Assembly (NCBI GenBank): GCA_002499945.1
Contig: DKYP01000143.1
Span: forward strand, 595 to 8,686
Origin: Lachnoclostridium sp. UBA7097
GTDB taxonomy: Bacteria > Bacillota > Clostridia > Lachnospirales > Lachnospiraceae
Direction of reading: 5' to 3'
DNA: 8,092 nucleotides
The notes under the pieces were generated by a model, which ran no database searches, had not been told where the DNA came from, and saw nothing but the letters and a program-made list of their open reading frames with translations. Made by a program: the position numbers and the translations under genes. Positions 1 to 6,902 of the stretch are shown piece after piece; within the stretch, counting starts at the first letter, position 1; each line of letters begins with the position of its first letter.

Positions 1-1
1 G

Positions 2-64
2 GATTACCAGGCTGCTTTAAATCTTAAAAGATATGGGGAAAATGTTTTAAAATATGTACCATAA
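2..64 (+). CDS. tnpB: C-terminal tail of a TnpB-like protein (IS200/IS605 or IS607 family), partial
   Basis: An open frame enters from the left edge and ends at TAA 62-64, giving the 20 residues DYQAALNLKRYGENVLKYVP. The pattern D-Y-x-A-A-x-N-L is what is expected around the last RuvC aspartate of TnpB/OrfB proteins (usually DRDxNAAxN), which lies close to their C-terminus. TnpB is an RNA-guided nuclease carried by IS605 and IS607 elements and related to Cas12. Gln replaces the more common Asn after the Tyr. Only the tail is visible, so it cannot be said whether the rest of the gene is intact. The hairpin-rich non-coding stretch that follows fits a transposon right end. The call rests on one short motif plus context; an unrelated protein tail remains possible. 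Confidence 0.55.
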   Translation, partial: DYQAALNLKRYGENVLKYVP

Positions 65-212
65 CATTTTTAAGTTAATACAGATATATACTGGTACGTT
101 AGCCAGGAATTTACGCCTGTGGAGTGTACAAAGAAGTTCAGGAACTTCTTTTGAACTTTGTCAGTAGACTTTGTAGAAACACAAGTCAAAAGCATACACG
201 TTGAAGCAGGAA
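65..212 (+). ncRNA. Candidate IS right end with reRNA (omega RNA) scaffold
   Basis: The 220 bases between the TnpB-like stop and the next gene code for nothing visible. Their first part shows three consecutive hairpins: CTGGT/GCCAG with a hexaloop (91-106, one G-T pair); AAGAAGTTC/GAACTTCTT almost without a loop (131-150, extended by one A-T pair); and GACTT-GT/AC-AAGTC with a bulge and the loop AGAAAC (167-187). In IS605/IS607 elements the RNA guiding TnpB starts in the 3' end of tnpB and runs to the transposon right end, with the guide taken from flanking DNA. The location and the hairpin series match that arrangement. The right boundary is a guess near the TTGAAGCAGG stretch at 201-210. 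No covariance model was run, so this is an inference from position and structure. Confidence 0.4.
131..150 (+). repeat. Perfect 9-bp inverted repeat hairpin
   Basis: AAGAAGTTC (131-139) and GAACTTCTT (142-150) are exact reverse complements separated by AG; A130 and T151 can also pair. No T-run follows immediately (TTTGAACTTTG), so a simple intrinsic terminator is less likely than a structural hairpin of the transposon end or its RNA. An alternative fold pairs ACAAAG (128-133) with CTTTGT (156-161). Confidence 0.6.
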
Positions 213-225
213 TGGAACATAAGAG

Positions 226-266
226 TTTTATAAGTTATAAAAAATTTTAATAACTTTTTATAAGTT
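226..266 (+). repeat. 11-bp direct repeat TTTTATAAGTT flanking an AT-rich dyad
   Basis: TTTTATAAGTT occurs at 226-236 and again at 256-266. Between them AGTTAT (233-238) and ATAACT (250-255) form an inverted pair around an A/T-only core. The stretch ends about 20 bp before the glycosyltransferase start, so it could contain its promoter or a regulator site. No convincing -35/-10 pair with standard spacing was found. In such AT-rich DNA part of this could be chance. Confidence 0.35.
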
Positions 267-287
267 TTCAGTAACGGTATGGGTTAA

Positions 288-1256
288 GTGAAGAAACTCC
301 AGATATTGATGTCATCATACAATGGAAAAAGATATTTAAAAGAGCAGGTAGATTCCATAATGGCACAGGACTGTGAAGAAAAGGGGCTGGCAAGCATAAA
401 CCTGCTTGTACGTGATGATGGTTCCACGGACGGTACACAGGGGATACTTAAGGAATATTCATGTAAATACCCTGGCAGGATAAGATGGTACCAGGGCAGC
501 AATAAAGGCGTTATAAAAAGCTTTTTTGAATTAATGGCAAAAGCAGGACATGCAGAATATTATGCACTTGCCGACCAGGACGATTACTGGATGCCGGGGA
601 AAATGTCAGCAGGGATAATAAAACTACAGCAGATGGAAGAGTGCCATGACGGAGGGTGCAATATACCGCTTCTTTATTGCTGCCGCCCGTTACTTGCAGA
701 TATGGATTTAAAACCACTGGATGTGCATGTTGATAACCCGGAGATGAGGCCAGGCTTTGGCAATGCACTTATAGAAAATATTGTAACAGGGTGTACTACA
801 GTATTTAATAACAGGTTAAGGCAGATGGCAGTATTAAAGATACCAGAACATGCAACAATGCATGACAGGTGGATGTATTTAATTGCCACATGCTTTGGTG
901 AAATATACTATGATGAAACTCCCTATATTTATTACCGCCAGCATGGTGATAATGCAGTCGGGAAGAATACTGGCAGGATTCCCGAATTAAAATACAGGAT
1001 TAAGAAGTTTAAAGATGATTCGCAGAAACCAGGAAGGCAGGCTGTGGAATTTTTAAATATATTTAACAGGGAATTTAAAGATGCAGGTAATAGCCAGAGG
1101 GGTTTAAGGGAGAAAGAAAAACTGCTAAAACTCTTTATAAAAGGCAAAAAAGACGGCAGGGCAAGGAAAAAGCTTGTGCGCCAGGGCAGATTATACAGGC
1201 AGCGCAGCCTTGATGACAAGATATTTAAATTACTTATAAGGATGAATTTATATTAA
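288..1256 (+). CDS. Family 2 glycosyltransferase (rhamnosyltransferase-like) for surface polysaccharide
   Basis: This 322-residue cytosolic or membrane-associated enzyme should transfer a sugar from an NDP-sugar to a growing lipid-linked polysaccharide. It has the GT2 GT-A order: an N-terminal ILMSSYNGKRYLKEQ strand-helix (6-20), the nucleotide-binding VRDDGSTDGT (41-50), NKGV..SFF (72-80), the metal-binding-type ADQDDYW.P.K (95-105), TGCTTVFN (168-175) and an HDRW motif (193-196) where the catalytic base region lies. The C-terminus is Lys/Arg-rich. ADQDDYW and HDxW are typical of RgpB-like rhamnosyltransferases, but donor and acceptor cannot be read from sequence. The start is GTG 288 with only a weak Shine-Dalgarno; an in-frame ATG at codon 8 would cut into the conserved first strand, so GTG is preferred. 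The stop is 12 bp before the ATG of the next gene, so the two are probably co-transcribed. Confidence 0.88.
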   Translation: MKKLQILMSSYNGKRYLKEQVDSIMAQDCEEKGLASINLLVRDDGSTDGTQGILKEYSCKYPGRIRWYQGSNKGVIKSFFELMAKAGHAEYYALADQDDYWMPGKMSAGIIKLQQMEECHDGGCNIPLLYCCRPLLADMDLKPLDVHVDNPEMRPGFGNALIENIVTGCTTVFNNRLRQMAVLKIPEHATMHDRWMYLIATCFGEIYYDETPYIYYRQHGDNAVGKNTGRIPELKYRIKKFKDDSQKPGRQAVEFLNIFNREFKDAGNSQRGLREKEKLLKLFIKGKKDGRARKKLVRQGRLYRQRSLDDKIFKLLIRMNLY

Positions 1257-1262
1257 GTGAGG
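1257..1262 (+). promoter_or_regulatory. Ribosome binding site deciding the start of the sugar transferase
   Basis: GTGAGG lies directly after the upstream stop codon and 6 bases before ATG 1269. Reading its GTG as the start codon would leave no Shine-Dalgarno of its own and would add only four residues (MRLI), so ATG 1269 is chosen. Confidence 0.6.
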
Positions 1263-1268
1263 TTAATT

Positions 1269-2672
1269 ATGGAAAATTATGACCCATATAAAAAGACAAT
1301 TCTTTTTATAGTATCTTTAATAAACATTCTGCTTATGACAGCAATATTTGCATTTGTGTGGTATGGTTATTATTTTGACACAATGTATTCGGTTAAATTT
1401 TACCGCAACGGCAATTATCTGCTTATTGCATTTTATGCCATTGTACTGCTGTTTTTTTCAAATATGTATGGAGGGTTAAAGATTGGGCAGTTAAGAAAGG
1501 CTGAGGTAATGCTTTCGCAGTATTTAAGCCTTTTTCTTACTAACATTATAATATATTTTGTAATATCACTTCTTGCGTTCAGTCTTGTAAACCCTTTAAT
1601 GCTTTTATTAATGATGGTAATTGAAATGATGGTATCATCATTTGTCAATTATATAATAATAAATATTTACAACAGGGTTTTCCCGCCATGGCGTATACTT
1701 CTTATATATGGCAACAGGCCTGCCGGGGACCTTGTAAATAAAGTAGAAACAAGGCGTGACAAATATGCAATATATGATGCAGTAAATATTTATGAAGGCA
1801 TTGATGTAGTTGCTGAAAAGATAAAGGACTTCCAGGCGGTAATTATTGGTGATATTTCCGCAGTAGAGAGGAATGATATCCTTAAATACTGCTATGCCAA
1901 TAAAGTAAGGGCGTATGTAGTTCCTAAGATTTCGGATATTATCCTTATGGGGACTGACAGGATTCATATTTTTGATACACCATTTATGCTTTCTAAAGGA
2001 TATACATTAAGTGTAGACCAGATATTTGCCAAAAGGCTTTTAGACCTTGTGCTTGCAGTACCTGCACTAATAATTGCATCACCTGTTATGCTTTTAACTG
2101 CTGCCGCTATATGGCTTTATGATAAAGGACCTGTATTTTATAAACAGACACGTGTTACAGAGAATGATATGGAATTTAAAATATATAAGTTCAGAAGCAT
2201 GGTGGTAGATGCAGAAGGCGACGGGATTGCAAAGCTTGCCAGGGAAAATGATGACAGGATTACACCTGTAGGGCGTTTTATAAGGGCAACACGTATAGAT
2301 GAACTGCCACAGCTGTTTAATATACTGAAAGGTGAGATGTCATTTGTAGGTCCAAGGCCTGAACGGCCTGAAATAATGGAAGAATACTGTAAGGAAATTC
2401 CTGAGTTCCGTTTCCGTACAAGGGTAAAGGCAGGGCTTACAGGTTATGCACAGGTATATGGAAAATACAATACCACACCTTATGATAAACTTAAGCTTGA
2501 TTTGTTATACATATCAAGTTATTCTATGTGGACAGATATCAAGCTTATACTTATGACGGTGAAGATAGTGCTGAAAAAAGAGGCAACAGAAGGCGTTGAC
2601 GATGCATGGATAACTGCTTTTAAAGAAGATGGCAATGAAAAAACGGATATGGAGAAACCGAACAATAAATAA
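1269..2672 (+). CDS. Exopolysaccharide polyprenyl glycosylphosphotransferase (initiating sugar transferase)
   Basis: This integral membrane enzyme of 467 residues belongs to the WbaP/CpsE type. It transfers a sugar-1-phosphate from an NDP-sugar to undecaprenyl phosphate, the first step of repeat-unit assembly. Hydrophobic segments lie near 11-33, 49-66, 85-109 and 111-135. A Rossmann-like central domain follows (about 143-222), then a hydrophobic segment at 257-282 that is usually re-entrant, and the catalytic PGT domain (about 284-440). That domain carries KFRSM (307-311), DELPQ (344-348), GPRPERPE (361-368) and GLTGYAQVYGKYNT (389-402). Length and layout are normal for the family. The frame is open from GTG 1257, but ATG 1269 is the better start because GTGAGG at 1257-1262 then serves as the ribosome site with a 6-base spacer. 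The sugar (glucose, galactose or other) is not deducible. Confidence 0.93.
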   Translation: MENYDPYKKTILFIVSLINILLMTAIFAFVWYGYYFDTMYSVKFYRNGNYLLIAFYAIVLLFFSNMYGGLKIGQLRKAEVMLSQYLSLFLTNIIIYFVISLLAFSLVNPLMLLLMMVIEMMVSSFVNYIIINIYNRVFPPWRILLIYGNRPAGDLVNKVETRRDKYAIYDAVNIYEGIDVVAEKIKDFQAVIIGDISAVERNDILKYCYANKVRAYVVPKISDIILMGTDRIHIFDTPFMLSKGYTLSVDQIFAKRLLDLVLAVPALIIASPVMLLTAAAIWLYDKGPVFYKQTRVTENDMEFKIYKFRSMVVDAEGDGIAKLARENDDRITPVGRFIRATRIDELPQLFNILKGEMSFVGPRPERPEIMEEYCKEIPEFRFRTRVKAGLTGYAQVYGKYNTTPYDKLKLDLLYISSYSMWTDIKLILMTVKIVLKKEATEGVDDAWITAFKEDGNEKTDMEKPNNK

Positions 2673-2733
2673 GCATTAAAGGGGTTGGAACTTTTACTAA
2701 AGTGTGTTAGAATAAAACAAAATATTAAAATAA

Positions 2734-2749
2734 TTTACTATAAAGTAAA
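2734..2749 (+). promoter_or_regulatory. Perfect palindrome upstream of the GH51 gene, possible operator
   Basis: TTTACT (2734-2739) and AGTAAA (2744-2749) form a perfect 6-bp dyad around ATAA, 19 bp before ATG 2769. The centre contains TATAAA, which could serve as a -10 box, but no good -35 is found 16-18 bp upstream. The site could be an operator for a sugar-responsive regulator of the arabinofuranosidase. It could also be a chance AT-rich palindrome. Confidence 0.35.
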
Positions 2750-2756
2750 ATATGAA

Positions 2757-2762
2757 AAGGAG
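2757..2762 (+). promoter_or_regulatory. Ribosome binding site deciding the GH51 start
   Basis: AAGGAG lies 6 bases before ATG 2769. The frame is open further upstream to TTG 2685, but that extension is Lys/Ile/Tyr-rich, precedes the recognisable LamG domain and would contain this ribosome site, so ATG 2769 is the start. Confidence 0.8.
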
Positions 2763-2768
2763 AATAGT

Positions 2769-5402
2769 ATGGCTGTTGTTAATGATATGGCTGTGTGGTA
2801 CCGCTTTGATGATGCAAGCAATGTTGGGAAAGACAGTTCACAGAATAAAAAAGATGCCTTGGTATGTGGCTCAAACCCTCCGGTTATAGAAGAGGTTGGC
2901 GGACGCAATGCAGTCCGCATTAAGAGTGATGGCTCTTATGGTTCTTCATTTTTAAGGCTTCCGGAAGGTATTTTTAATGAAGCCAGTGGTGATGATAATG
3001 GTATATGCATTACATTCTGGATGAACCTTGGTAAAGAAATAGGTGCATGGGAGCGTATATTTGATTTTGGAAAGTCAGATATGGGGCCTTATATATTTTT
3101 AACAAGAAACCTGCGTGCAAGCTGTTTCTCCGGCTCGGACCTTCCAGCAGACCCCGGCAGGACATTTCCTGTAAATACATGGACCCATGTGGCAGTTGTT
3201 GTACATGGTACAAAGAACGGTACATTAAGCAGTGCAGGGCCTGTTTTATATGTAAACGGGAATATGATTGCAGATGGTTCCATAAGCCAGACCTCAAGTG
3301 GCAATTACAAGCGCCTGCGTGAATGGTTTGCAGGCCTTAAGAAAGAGGGCAATTATGAAAATAATTATATAGGGCATTCACAGTTTAAGGCAGACCCTGA
3401 TGCCAATATGGCACTGTCAGATTTCCGTGTGTACAACAGGGTATTATCAGAAGATGAAATAGTGGATATAGTATGTGAAACTATATCTGAAGAAGAAGTC
3501 CTTAAGATAGTTGAGGAAAATTTCCTTTTTAAACCTGATAAGATTATTACAGAGGATGTTGAATTTCCATTAAGCTATATGGGCGGCAAGGTCAAAGTAC
3601 GCTGGGAATCAGAGAAAGAGGAAGTGCTTTCTTCAGACGGGAAGCTTGGTGAATTTACTGAGCCTGAATATATTAAGATTACAGCAGTTTTATCACTGGG
3701 AAGCTATGAACTAAGGACAAGTACATATGTTAATGCAATACCAAGGATTATAGCACCTTATACAATGACTATACATGCAGACAAGGAAACTGTTGGTATA
3801 AGCAAAACACTTTACGGGCTTTTTTATGAAGACATTAATAATGCAGCAGATGGCGGGCTTTATGCAGAACTGGTATGCAACCGTTCATTTGAGGCATTTG
3901 AATATAATACATATGATACTTCATCAGGTGCTGACGGGAAATCCACAGGCAGGAACTATACACCGTTAAAATACTGGTTTGGTGACCTGGATAAAGTGAC
4001 AGTAGAAGACAAACATGGTTTAAATGAACACCTTGGCATTACAAAGCCTGATACTAATGAACATTATATTACAGCACCAGATGGCACAGTAATATATAAC
4101 CGTGGGTTCTGTGATATGGGTGCAACACTTTCAATATACCTGAAAGATGAGGAAGAGTATGGCTTTTCAGTATGGGCAAGGTCTGTGCCAAAAAATGGAA
4201 ATAAACAGAAAGGCGCCGGTTTAAAGGTAAGCCTTGTAGATGAAAATGATATGCCAGTAACTAATTCCGTAATTATTCCTGTAAGCAAAGCTGACTGGAA
4301 GAAGTATGGCAGAAAAGAAAAATATACATTTATTGCATCTAAGACAGGCTATGCACAGCTTAAAATAGAGTTTATAGGAAAAGTATCAATTGCAATGGTT
4401 TCACTTATGCCTTCAAAGGTCTGGGGTTCAACAGAGGAAAGAAGGTCAGGGACTGCACATAAAAACTTCCTTAAAAACCCTAATTACAGGCTGCGCCGTG
4501 ACCTTGTAAAAGTTATGGCTGACCTGCACCCGTCATTCTTACGTTTCCCGGGAGGCTGTATTTCAGAAGGCTCATATATATGGGAAAATGTGTATGACTG
4601 GAAGGATTCAGTTGGTGATATTGAATACCGTAAAGAGAATTACAATGTCTGGGGCTATATGATGACCATGGGTCTTGGCTATATGGAATACTTCCAGCTT
4701 GCAGAAGACCTTGGTGCACTTCCGCTTCCGGTTATGGCATGTGGTGTATTATGCCAGGCACGTTCTGATTATGCAAACCCTGCCGGTGGCAGTTTACAGG
4801 AAAAATATATAAAGAATTTTACAGATTTAATAGATTTTGCAATCAATACGGACTTTGAGAACAATGAATGGGCAGCACTACGCAAGGAAATGGGACATGC
4901 AGAACCATTCAAGCTGCATCTTTTAGGTGTTGGCAATGAAAACTGGGGTGAAGAGTTCTTTGCAAGTTTTGAAGCATTTAAATATGCAATTGATAATTAT
5001 ATGGAAGAAAATTACCCTGGGTATGACCTTATAATTATATCAACTGTAGGTGCACAGGCAGATGATGATGCTTATAAATATGGCTGGAGGTTTTTAAGCG
5101 GAAACCTTAAGACAGGCGGTGCAACAGTTTCATTTACTGATGGTGAAAAGAGCTTTGATAAAGAAGTAAAATGGTATGAGCATGAAGACAACTATATGGA
5201 AACTATTGCTGATGAGCATTATTACCGTTCAAACCAGTACCTTCTTGAAAATGCAGACCGTTATAATTATTATTACCGTGCATACAATGCAGATGGTACA
5301 TTAAATGAAGCAGAAACTTCCAAAGTATTTGTAGGGGAGTATGCTTCAACTGATAAGAATACACTTGCAGGGGCAGTTGCAGAAGCGGCAGGGGAATTAT
5401 AA
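2769..5402 (+). CDS. LamG / Ig-like / GH51 alpha-L-arabinofuranosidase, truncated by an internal deletion and frameshift
   Basis: GH51 enzymes release terminal alpha-L-arabinofuranosyl groups from arabinoxylan or arabinan with retention. This 877-residue product has an N-terminal LamG-type lectin-like domain (about 5-228, ending DFRVYNRVLSEDEI), an atrophied Ig-like domain (about 233-322), then GH51. GH51 starts around 333 with LYGLFYEDIN and GGLYAELVCNRSFE, carries a CBM4-like insert, and shows HPSFLRFPGGC near 585-597. The acid/base Glu is E724 in VGNENWGEEFF and the nucleophile is E857 in VFVGEYAS. After AVAEAA, where relatives continue with a conserved MTGLERN-like helix and the C-terminal beta domain, it ends GEL-stop. 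That C-terminal part resumes near 5396 in another frame. No signal peptide is seen, so the ancestral enzyme was probably cytoplasmic. Without the last barrel helix and the beta domain the product is unlikely to fold normally. Confidence 0.88.
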   Translation: MAVVNDMAVWYRFDDASNVGKDSSQNKKDALVCGSNPPVIEEVGGRNAVRIKSDGSYGSSFLRLPEGIFNEASGDDNGICITFWMNLGKEIGAWERIFDFGKSDMGPYIFLTRNLRASCFSGSDLPADPGRTFPVNTWTHVAVVVHGTKNGTLSSAGPVLYVNGNMIADGSISQTSSGNYKRLREWFAGLKKEGNYENNYIGHSQFKADPDANMALSDFRVYNRVLSEDEIVDIVCETISEEEVLKIVEENFLFKPDKIITEDVEFPLSYMGGKVKVRWESEKEEVLSSDGKLGEFTEPEYIKITAVLSLGSYELRTSTYVNAIPRIIAPYTMTIHADKETVGISKTLYGLFYEDINNAADGGLYAELVCNRSFEAFEYNTYDTSSGADGKSTGRNYTPLKYWFGDLDKVTVEDKHGLNEHLGITKPDTNEHYITAPDGTVIYNRGFCDMGATLSIYLKDEEEYGFSVWARSVPKNGNKQKGAGLKVSLVDENDMPVTNSVIIPVSKADWKKYGRKEKYTFIASKTGYAQLKIEFIGKVSIAMVSLMPSKVWGSTEERRSGTAHKNFLKNPNYRLRRDLVKVMADLHPSFLRFPGGCISEGSYIWENVYDWKDSVGDIEYRKENYNVWGYMMTMGLGYMEYFQLAEDLGALPLPVMACGVLCQARSDYANPAGGSLQEKYIKNFTDLIDFAINTDFENNEWAALRKEMGHAEPFKLHLLGVGNENWGEEFFASFEAFKYAIDNYMEENYPGYDLIIISTVGAQADDDAYKYGWRFLSGNLKTGGATVSFTDGEKSFDKEVKWYEHEDNYMETIADEHYYRSNQYLLENADRYNYYYRAYNADGTLNEAETSKVFVGEYASTDKNTLAGAVAEAAGEL

Positions 5403-6112
5403 TAACACCTTCCGCCAAAGGCTTAAACGGCATTTATATATCCAATGAATCATGGAAGGATTACTCTGTAATTGTAAAAGCAGAACGCATAAGCGGAAAT
5501 GGTGGTATTTTCATTGGTGCAGGGCTTACAGAGATGGAAGACCTGTCTAAAAAAGATGTTATTGAATATGCAGTAAACTTGTATGGTTCAGTAACAGGAA
5601 TCAGGGTATTTAAACAGGGCATTGAAGGCTACAAGCTTGGTGATTATTCTTCAAGCGTAACCGCCGGTAACTTACGTGAATGTAACTATGAAGAACTGGA
5701 AAACGGCACAGAATATACATTTACAGTAAATTATGGTGGTGATGATGGAAAGCACCTTATATGTTCATATACTGACGGCAATGGCTTTGAAAGCAAAAAG
5801 CTTGAATACAAGCTTGAAGCATACAACAGGGCAGTATACCACTCTGTCACCAAAGATAGGAACCATCTCTATGCAAAGCTTGTAAACCCTTCTGATGTAT
5901 CTAAAAAAGTAGCAATCTGCATAGATGGCTACAAACAGGTGTATGACGCAAGGGCACTGCTGCTTACAACAGACAGGGAGTATGCATATGATGCCAATGT
6001 AAATACAAAGAAACGTGAATATGTACAGCCACGTGAATATAAACTTGCAGTATGCGGGCAGAAAACAGAAGTATTGCTGCCAGCTTACTCAGTTACGGTA
6101 ATAGAGTTTTAA
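5396..6112 (+). pseudogene. Detached C-terminal fragment of the GH51 arabinofuranosidase
   Basis: The frame open from about 5396 reads IIITPSAKGLNGIYISNE and on to AYSVTVIEF-stop (TAA 6110-6112), about 238 residues. The first part (SWKDYSVIVKAERISGNGGIFIGAG, then an ENGTEYTFTV strand) resembles the concanavalin-like insert found before the end of many bacterial GH51 enzymes. The last part (LYAKLVNPSDVSKKVAICIDG ... LPAYSVTVIEF) is the family's C-terminal beta-sandwich. It belongs to the gene ending at 5402 but lies in a different frame. Between the two halves the last barrel helix and the conserved ASYAPL / TPNYYVQ region of relatives are absent. ATG 5534 could be called as a start for 192 residues, but it lacks a good ribosome site and sits inside the domain, so separate translation is doubtful. 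Confidence 0.8.
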
Positions 6113-6149
6113 ATGTTATTTAATTGATTGGATGTGTCCAGAAAGATTG

Positions 6150-6199
6150 GCTGGCAAATTCCAAAGTGTCCATTGGAAGCACATTTGGAATTTGCCAGC
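6150..6199. terminator. Long inverted repeat between convergent genes, probable bidirectional terminator
   Basis: GCTGGCAAATTCCAAA (6150-6165) and its exact reverse complement (6184-6199) enclose an 18-base loop. The stem can be extended outward by several G-T and A-T pairs (about 6144-6205). It starts 38 bp after the GH51 remnant stop (+) and ends 13 bp before the stop of the leucine-rich gene (-), the usual place for a shared terminator. Flanking T tracts are modest (TTTACTCTTAT on plus, TCTTTCT on minus), and the arms are AT-rich in the middle. An alternative is a small repeat element. Confidence 0.6.
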
Positions 6200-6212
6200 T
6201 GGTTTACTCTTA

Positions 6213-6863
6213 TCAGTCACACCAGATAGTAATCTGTTTAAGCCCATAAAAAGCCCCTGCATTTTCTGCATCTTTTTCTATCTCTGTTTCTGCGAGTTCA
6301 AGTACCTTTAATTCTTCAAATGCATTAAACCATTCTACGCTTTCTATCTCCATTTCATAAAGCCTTAATACAACCAGCCCGTTTAATAAAGCTAAGTCCT
6401 CTGCTGGAAGTAAAAACTTTTCATATGGAGGATTTTCTTCTTCTATTGCATTAATTTCTTCCCTTGTATAATCACAAGAAATATCATTCTTAACAATGCT
6501 TTTTTCAAATTCATCCCATGCCTGTCTTGCTTCCCCGCTATAGGCGTATTTCCATTCATCAATATTAAAATGGCCAATAGAAAACCCGTCATTAGTTTCT
6601 ATATAATCTTCAAGTTTATATTTTTCACCAAGGGTTGTATCACTGTGCAGGCATACAGCCCACTCATCACCGCCGTCAAAAGCAGCAAAAGGTTCTGGAG
6701 GAATACTTGTGCTTAATTCAAGTACCAGTGAACCAGAAAAATCACCACCAGCTTTTGCATATTTTATTTTGGAGATTTCTTCTTTGCTAATAGCACCCTC
6801 TGGTTTCCCCAAAACCCTGCGTACACACTTTTCTACCCATTCTGATTTAAATAAATTATCCAT
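6213..6863 (-). CDS. Acidic protein of unknown function with a short leucine-rich-repeat-like C-terminus
   Basis: This is a 216-residue soluble protein with no signal peptide or membrane segment. The N-terminal half (KSEWVEKCVRRVL, then SGSLVLELSTSIPPEPF and AAFDGGDEWAVCLH) is a domain I recognise only as typical of small clostridial hypothetical proteins. The C-terminal part (about 155-214) has two or three LxxLxxL-type units: LLNGLVVLRLYEMEIESV, FEELKVLELAETEIE and YGLKQITIW. The protein is rich in Asp and Glu. ATG 6863 follows AAAGGCGG (6870-6877) by 6 bases. It lies 39 bp downstream of the MSRSYKK gene on the same strand, so the two are probably one transcript. Acidic LRR-like proteins next to other small proteins are often immunity or adaptor proteins, but no toxin is in view, so this is only an inference. 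Confidence 0.75.
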   Translation of the reverse strand: MDNLFKSEWVEKCVRRVLGKPEGAISKEEISKIKYAKAGGDFSGSLVLELSTSIPPEPFAAFDGGDEWAVCLHSDTTLGEKYKLEDYIETNDGFSIGHFNIDEWKYAYSGEARQAWDEFEKSIVKNDISCDYTREEINAIEEENPPYEKFLLPAEDLALLNGLVVLRLYEMEIESVEWFNAFEELKVLELAETEIEKDAENAGAFYGLKQITIWCD

Positions 6864-6902
6864 TATTATCCGCCTTTCTGTATATGTATTTTATATATAT
6901 CC

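Noticed and set aside
2685..2768. Upstream extension of the GH51 frame to a TTG codon
   Set aside because: The extension has no domain character and contains the AAGGAG ribosome site that serves ATG 2769.
3010..3304. Minus-strand open frames inside the GH51 gene
   Set aside because: They overlap each other and a well-supported coding region and show no domain features; they are shadows of the real gene.
5380..5402. Simple sequencing frameshift in the GH51 gene
   Set aside because: Restoring the frame by one or two bases joins the halves but still leaves out conserved family segments, so a larger deletion is needed.
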